Translations under genes and position numbers: made by a program
From: CAZKFA01 sp964551925
GTDB lineage: Bacteria > Cyanobacteriota > Vampirovibrionia > LMEP-6097
Assembly: GCA_964551925.1 (NCBI GenBank)
Contig: CAZKFA010000009.1
Coordinates: forward strand, 1-54,455
Direction of reading: 5' to 3'
Length of the DNA stretch: 54,455 bases
Notes under the pieces: generated by a model
The model's input: only the letters and a program-made list of their open reading frames with translations
Told to the model about the DNA's origin: nothing
The model's database searches: none
Shown: positions 50,892 to 54,455 of the stretch, one piece after another
Layout: the number at the start of each line of letters is the position of its first letter
Position numbering within the stretch: the first letter of the stretch is position 1

Positions 50892-51974
50892 TTAATCCTT
50901 GCGCGTCTTATGTTCAAGGCGTATGCGTTCGATAATATTTTTGATTTCATCTTCGCTTGGTCCACGACTCTCTTCCATATCATTTTCGGTTTGAGATACA
51001 AAACTACCGTTGACTATTTTGAAATTAGAACCTTCCCATGGAGTACTGGATGGAGCCCTTAGAGTTTCTCCAAGATCCTCTCCCTCTGGATTAAATGGCT
51101 TATAGTCTTGTTTCTCAACTTCTGCAACTATTCTATTTTTACTGTTTGGTTCAATAGTTTTAGTGGGCTTGTTTTTTTTGCCAAGGCGTCTTTTCTTTAC
51201 TTTGTTTAAAGTCGTCGAATTTGTCAGAACATATTCTGGCAGGTCAGTAATGATGTTCATATCAAGTAAGCGCTTGCGAGCTTTTTCTTTGCGTTCACGC
51301 TCAGCTTTTTCTTTTGTTTTACGTTCCTTATCTTCTTTTTTCTTGCGTTTAAGTTCTTCGCGTTCTTTACGCTTGTTTTCTTTCTCAGCTTCTTTTGCTA
51401 AGCGCTTCTGTTCTCTTGCAAGCTCTTTATCTTTTTTGAGTTGCTCTTTTTCTTTTAACTTGCGAAGGCGCTCTTTCTCACGTTCTTTTTGTTTATTGAG
51501 CTTGTCTTTCTCGCGTTGTTTGCTAAGCTGATCCCGTAATTTAATCTTCTGTAAACGCTCCTTCTCTTTGAGTTTTGCAGCTTGGATGCGTTCACGCTCC
51601 TTGGCAATACGTTCTCTCTCACGCTCTCGTAGCCTTTGTTGCTGTTCTCTCTCTCTTTGCTTTTTGAGTTTTTCGCGTTCTTTTTGTAGCTTTAGGGTAT
51701 CAGCTTTAGTCTTTTTAGGCTTGGTTGTTTTTTTTAGAACTTTTTTTACAGCTTTTACTTTGGTTTTTGATTTTGTAGCAGCTTTGGCTTTAGGTTTAGC
51801 TTTTTTAATTTTGGTTTTTGCCTTACTTTTATTACGTTTAGCTGAATCAGCTTTGCGTTTAAGTGAATATAAGCGTTTACGTTCTAACTCGCAATCTCTG
51901 CATGAGTTAGGTCTATAAGAAACCTGGTTGGTGGTGGTAAGTTTGACGCCGCAAACTGTACAAAAAGGATGCAT
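50892..51974 (-). CDS. Zinc-ribbon protein with a very long charged (ER/K) helix
   Basis: A 360-residue protein. The N-terminus is a C-x2-C / C-x2-C zinc-ribbon-like unit (Cys5, Cys8, Cys25, Cys28). A Lys/Ala-rich segment like histone H1 tails follows (AKTKIKKAKPKAKAATKSK). Residues about 95-235 are an uninterrupted run of Lys, Arg and Glu (for example EREREQQQRLRERERERIAK), which predicts a single alpha-helix or long coiled coil of some 200 Å. The last 110 residues are acidic to mixed and less ordered. DNA or RNA binding is plausible from the basic part. The start is the ATG at 51974; a TTG two codons upstream is possible. No family recognised. Confidence 0.65.
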   Translation of the reverse strand: MHPFCTVCGVKLTTTNQVSYRPNSCRDCELERKRLYSLKRKADSAKRNKSKAKTKIKKAKPKAKAATKSKTKVKAVKKVLKKTTKPKKTKADTLKLQKEREKLKKQREREQQQRLRERERERIAKERERIQAAKLKEKERLQKIKLRDQLSKQREKDKLNKQKEREKERLRKLKEKEQLKKDKELAREQKRLAKEAEKENKRKEREELKRKKKEDKERKTKEKAERERKEKARKRLLDMNIITDLPEYVLTNSTTLNKVKKRRLGKKNKPTKTIEPNSKNRIVAEVEKQDYKPFNPEGEDLGETLRAPSSTPWEGSNFKIVNGSFVSQTENDMEESRGPSEDEIKNIIERIRLEHKTRKD

Positions 51975-52076
51975 ATGCAAGATTAATTTTATCTGATATT
52001 TGCGTATTGGCCAAGGCCCATTTGTTCTCCTTTGGCCATTTTTTTCATATTTAATATATTATTTATCTTAGCTCCA

Positions 52077-53381
52077 GTGAAAAAAAATATTTTTAGCCTT
52101 GATAGTATTAACCCCAGAGACTCTGGTTTGCAGAGTTTTAATAGATCGGAGTTTAACGTTAGGCTGCAGGCTGAGCTCTCTAAGAACTCTGAGCAAGATG
52201 CAGATACTAATTACCTTAGGCTCTTATCCCTATTTGTTCTAGGCAAACATCAGGAATTCGAGTCTGTGATTAAGGCAGATCCAAGCTTGATTGCAAGTAG
52301 TCAATTTAAAGCACTTAAGCTTTTGAATCAACTAATGCGGACGCAGTCAGTGGTGGCGGCTGATATCTTCCCATTTGGTAACCAAGAATTATTCTTGCGC
52401 AAAAAAATATCTAAGAGTATCGCTCTTGATTTAATTACGCTCTATGATTCATTGAAAAGAGTTTTTGTTTTTCCTGATTGTAACTTTTTTGCTTTAAGTG
52501 AGGCTCTTCCAGAAATAGTATTTGCTTATGGGATTTATATAATCGAAAATAATTTAACTGCAAAGTTTCCTGAATTATTGCAAGCGATTGAACGTCATAA
52601 AGAATATCTTGGTGCTATGGATAGCGCATTTCTATTGGCTTTGTACTATAGGAGGATCGGTGACCTGCAGCAAGCTGAGTTATCCTTAGAACAATTTCGC
52701 AAGGCTAATGAGCCTACCAATAAAAAAGCAAAGTTAAAAACTATTGGCAATCAGAAGTTTTTTCCTGCTGCTCAAGTTTTTGAGAACTGGCAGAGTGTTT
52801 TGGTTGAGTGTGATCAGTTGCAAGATGAAGTTCTAACTCGTAGTGGAGTCCATAAAGAAAGCTGTGAATATTTTGAATGTAGTGATTGTTGCAAGTATAC
52901 CTTCCCGACAATGACAGAGACGGAATACCGGTATCTTCATTCTTGGATGCAAAAAAATAATTACCCGATTGCAAAAATAAAGCAAAAGTCTGAGGAGATT
53001 CAAGCTCATTACGAAAGCTTGTATAGTGAGCGTTTGCCCGTGATTATCCAAGAAGCAGCGCCTGATAAAGTCAATCCTCCAGAGAATCCACATAACTTTA
53101 AGTTCACCTGTCCTTTTTTGGATGGTGATAAATGTTCTTGTTATGAAGCGCGTCCACTGGTTTGTAGAGGATTTGGACTCTCTAGTGATAATGCGATCTC
53201 GCTTAAAGCCTGCCAATACTATTTGGTGCAGTATCAGAATAATGAGCACCCAGAGCATAAGCGTTGGGTCTATGACTTACGGCAGGCGCAGATGCTTGCG
53301 GCTTCTGGTGATCGTCATATTAATGAAGGACGTGTTAGAAAAGGCACTATAGTTGCTTGGTTTAGCGATAATGATGCCTGA
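52077..53381 (+). CDS. YkgJ-family metal-binding (Cys-cluster) protein with helical N-terminal domain
   Basis: A 434-residue protein from the GTG at 52077 (a TTG at 52032 would add 15 hydrophobic residues). Residues 1-255 are helical with TPR-like spacing (NYLRLLSLFVLGKHQEFESV, ALYYRRIGDLQQAELSLEQF). Residues 265-390 hold a YkgJ-type zinc/iron-chelating domain: ESCEYFECSDCCKY, then FTCPFLDGDKCSCYEARPLVCRGF and a final LKACQYY. A -10-like TATCTT lies 7 nt before the GTG. The family function is poorly known; binding of iron-sulfur or zinc is the usual inference. Confidence 0.75.
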   Translation: MKKNIFSLDSINPRDSGLQSFNRSEFNVRLQAELSKNSEQDADTNYLRLLSLFVLGKHQEFESVIKADPSLIASSQFKALKLLNQLMRTQSVVAADIFPFGNQELFLRKKISKSIALDLITLYDSLKRVFVFPDCNFFALSEALPEIVFAYGIYIIENNLTAKFPELLQAIERHKEYLGAMDSAFLLALYYRRIGDLQQAELSLEQFRKANEPTNKKAKLKTIGNQKFFPAAQVFENWQSVLVECDQLQDEVLTRSGVHKESCEYFECSDCCKYTFPTMTETEYRYLHSWMQKNNYPIAKIKQKSEEIQAHYESLYSERLPVIIQEAAPDKVNPPENPHNFKFTCPFLDGDKCSCYEARPLVCRGFGLSSDNAISLKACQYYLVQYQNNEHPEHKRWVYDLRQAQMLAASGDRHINEGRVRKGTIVAWFSDNDA

Positions 53382-53435
53382 AAAGGGTCTAATAATAAAG
53401 AAAACATGGGCAATGGCAAAAATACCTAGTTAGAT

Positions 53436-53444
53436 GCTATATTT
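53436..53444 (+). promoter_or_regulatory. Extended -10 promoter of rpsU
   Basis: TGC-TATATT. Initiation near 53451 gives a leader of about 25 nt with a strong ribosome site, unlike the leaderless genes nearby. Confidence 0.55.
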
Positions 53445-53476
53445 TTCCAAGTCCCAATTAAGGAAGGTGATATTCT

Positions 53477-53683
53477 TTGGTAACCGAAGTTAAAGTTCAA
53501 GATGGCGAATCAGTTGAGGCCGCGCTAAGACGTTTCAAGCGTGAAGTGCTTAAAGCTGGTATTATTCTTGAAATCAAGAAACGTAGACATCACGAAAATA
53601 AACGTGATAAGAAGAAGCGTAAGAAGGAAGAAGCAAGACGTAAAAACTCTTTCTCTTTCAATAAAAGACCACAATCATTTTAA
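53477..53683 (+). CDS. rpsU: Small ribosomal subunit protein bS21
   Basis: A 68-residue, very basic 30S platform protein. VTEVKVQDGESVEAALRRFKREVLKAGI is the conserved first half and the Lys/Arg-rich C-terminal helix follows. The only start in the right place is TTG, because an in-frame TGA lies 3 codons upstream. AAGGAAGGTGA precedes it at the correct distance, so this TTG is well supported. The ABC ATPase gene begins 15 nt downstream. Confidence 0.93.
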   Translation: MVTEVKVQDGESVEAALRRFKREVLKAGIILEIKKRRHHENKRDKKKRKKEEARRKNSFSFNKRPQSF

Positions 53684-53698
53684 GGACACCTTGAAAAA

Positions 53699-54433
53699 AT
53701 GTTGTCAAATACTCTAGAAACAGAGAGGCTGGTTAAAGTCTACAACGGTCGCCCCGTTGTTAATGATATAAGCTTCAAGGTTCACTCTGGTGAAATAGTC
53801 GCTTTATTGGGACCCAATGGTGCTGGTAAAACGACTAGTTTTGATATAGTCGTTGGACTTGTTCGTCCAAATAGTGGGCGAGTCTATTTGGCTGGTGAAG
53901 ACATTACTCAGATGAAGATCCATGAACGTTCTTTTCGTGGTATTGGTTATTTAACGCAGGAGCCAAGTGCGTTTAGGCAGCTATCTTGTTTTGATAATTT
54001 GAAATTGGTTTTGGAAGTGAAGAATTATGATCCAAAATTATATAAGGATAAAATTAATGCGACGCTTCAAGAGTTTGGTATTTATCATCTTGCAAACACC
54101 CCAGCCATCAGTCTTTCAGGTGGCGAGCGCCGTAGGTTAGAAATTGCGCGTGCGCTAGTGACTGACCCCAAGTTTATTTTACTGGATGAACCTTTTACTG
54201 GTATCGATCCAATTGCTATTAGTGATATCCAAGCTTTAATTCATGATCTTTGTAAACGCAAAAATATCGGTCTCTTGATCACCGATCACAATCCTGCAGC
54301 AACCCTGTCAATCACTGACAGAGCCTATATTATCCAAGACGGTAAAATTATTCGTGAGGGTACTTCGCGTGAGATCGCTGATGACGCGATGGTGCGTAAA
54401 CATTACCTTGGTGAGAAGTTTGTGTTGGTGTAA
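53699..54433 (+). CDS. lptB: LPS export ABC transporter ATPase LptB-like
   Basis: A 244-residue cytoplasmic ABC ATPase. The Walker A motif is GPNGAGKTT, the Q-loop is in YLTQEPSAF, the signature motif is LSGGERRRLEIARAL, Walker B is FILLDEPFTGIDP, and the switch His is in LLITDHNPAATL, a pattern typical of LptB. The GIGYLTQEPS segment also matches. LptB powers lipopolysaccharide transport to the outer membrane through LptFG. Partners are not seen in the window, though the sequence ends just after this gene. Confidence 0.9.
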   Translation: MLSNTLETERLVKVYNGRPVVNDISFKVHSGEIVALLGPNGAGKTTSFDIVVGLVRPNSGRVYLAGEDITQMKIHERSFRGIGYLTQEPSAFRQLSCFDNLKLVLEVKNYDPKLYKDKINATLQEFGIYHLANTPAISLSGGERRRLEIARALVTDPKFILLDEPFTGIDPIAISDIQALIHDLCKRKNIGLLITDHNPAATLSITDRAYIIQDGKIIREGTSREIADDAMVRKHYLGEKFVLV

Positions 54434-54455
54434 TGACGCCTCGCTTAAGTTTTTG

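Noticed and set aside
51163..51918. Long plus-strand open frames rich in Leu, Ser, Arg and Phe
   Set aside because: They are the mirror of the Lys/Arg/Glu-rich helix gene on the minus strand; low-complexity coding DNA leaves opposite frames open.
53345..53356. Extra copy of the 25-bp repeat
   Set aside because: Only GGCACTATAG matches, within coding sequence near the end of the YkgJ-type gene; no second arm.
1..54455. HIP1 octamer (GCGATCGC) typical of many cyanobacteria
   Set aside because: No HIP1 octamer was noticed while reading, so it cannot support a cyanobacterial placement.

Overview
This window looks like a compact, low-GC chromosome segment from a bacterium with a two-membrane envelope and no visible photosynthesis genes. 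A type IV pilus/type II-type secretin, an LptB-like ABC ATPase, FabZ, MurJ and UppP indicate an outer membrane and peptidoglycan. MqnC indicates menaquinone made by the futalosine route, and NuoH/NuoI indicate a respiratory complex I. A deep-branching non-photosynthetic relative of cyanobacteria (Melainabacteria/Vampirovibrionia type) would fit, but that placement is an inference and no marker phylogeny was possible here. Nothing looks like a prophage, an insertion sequence or a CRISPR array.

Layout. 1-4607 (minus strand): a PutA-type bifunctional proline oxidase cut by the window edge, murJ and pgk. 4785-13802 (plus): a small unknown gene, an aminotransferase, hflX, a small gene, an XerC/D-like protein that has lost its catalytic residues, a hexokinase-like protein, then a tight operon of rplC, a solute-binding lipoprotein, trmD and uppP. 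13795-18807: thrC and mqnC (minus), an AEC carrier (plus), and a DEAD-box helicase with a repeated basic tail (minus). 18975-21194: a SulP transporter fused to a beta-carbonic anhydrase. 21191-28645: mostly unrecognised genes, including a Tat-exported protein, an internally duplicated protein and a GIY-YIG/DUF4357-like protein that runs into a duplicated tRNA-His 3' end. 28832-28908: tRNA-His(GTG). 29084-33132 (minus): the operon rpsL-rpsG-rpe-histidine kinase-regulator. 33216-41222 (plus): a secreted protein, a DUF4127-like gene with argS, lysC, fabZ, and nuoH-nuoI-flavodoxin. 41377-54433: a large secreted BNR-type protein, TauE, mdh, pckA, a secretin with a coiled-coil partner, a zinc-ribbon/charged-helix protein, a YkgJ-type protein, rpsU and lptB.

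Themes. (1) About twenty genes carry a -10 box, often extended as TGC-TATAAT, only 6-10 nt before the start codon, which implies leaderless mRNAs. rplC, rpsU and nuoH instead have real leaders. (2) A 25-bp palindrome with arms AACCCTATAGT and ACTATAGGGTT occurs three times between genes, plus one degraded copy. (3) Six convergent gene pairs overlap tail to tail by 4-11 nt. (4) Several proteins are recognisable folds with altered active sites: an XerC-like protein, and a REC-GGDEF-REC regulator in which both phospho-Asp positions read Glu.

Metabolically, the genes describe amino-acid oxidation (PutA), a C4/C3 node (malate dehydrogenase, ATP-type PEP carboxykinase), glycolysis/gluconeogenesis (pgk), the pentose phosphate pathway (rpe), the aspartate-to-threonine branch (lysC, thrC) and menaquinone-linked respiration.
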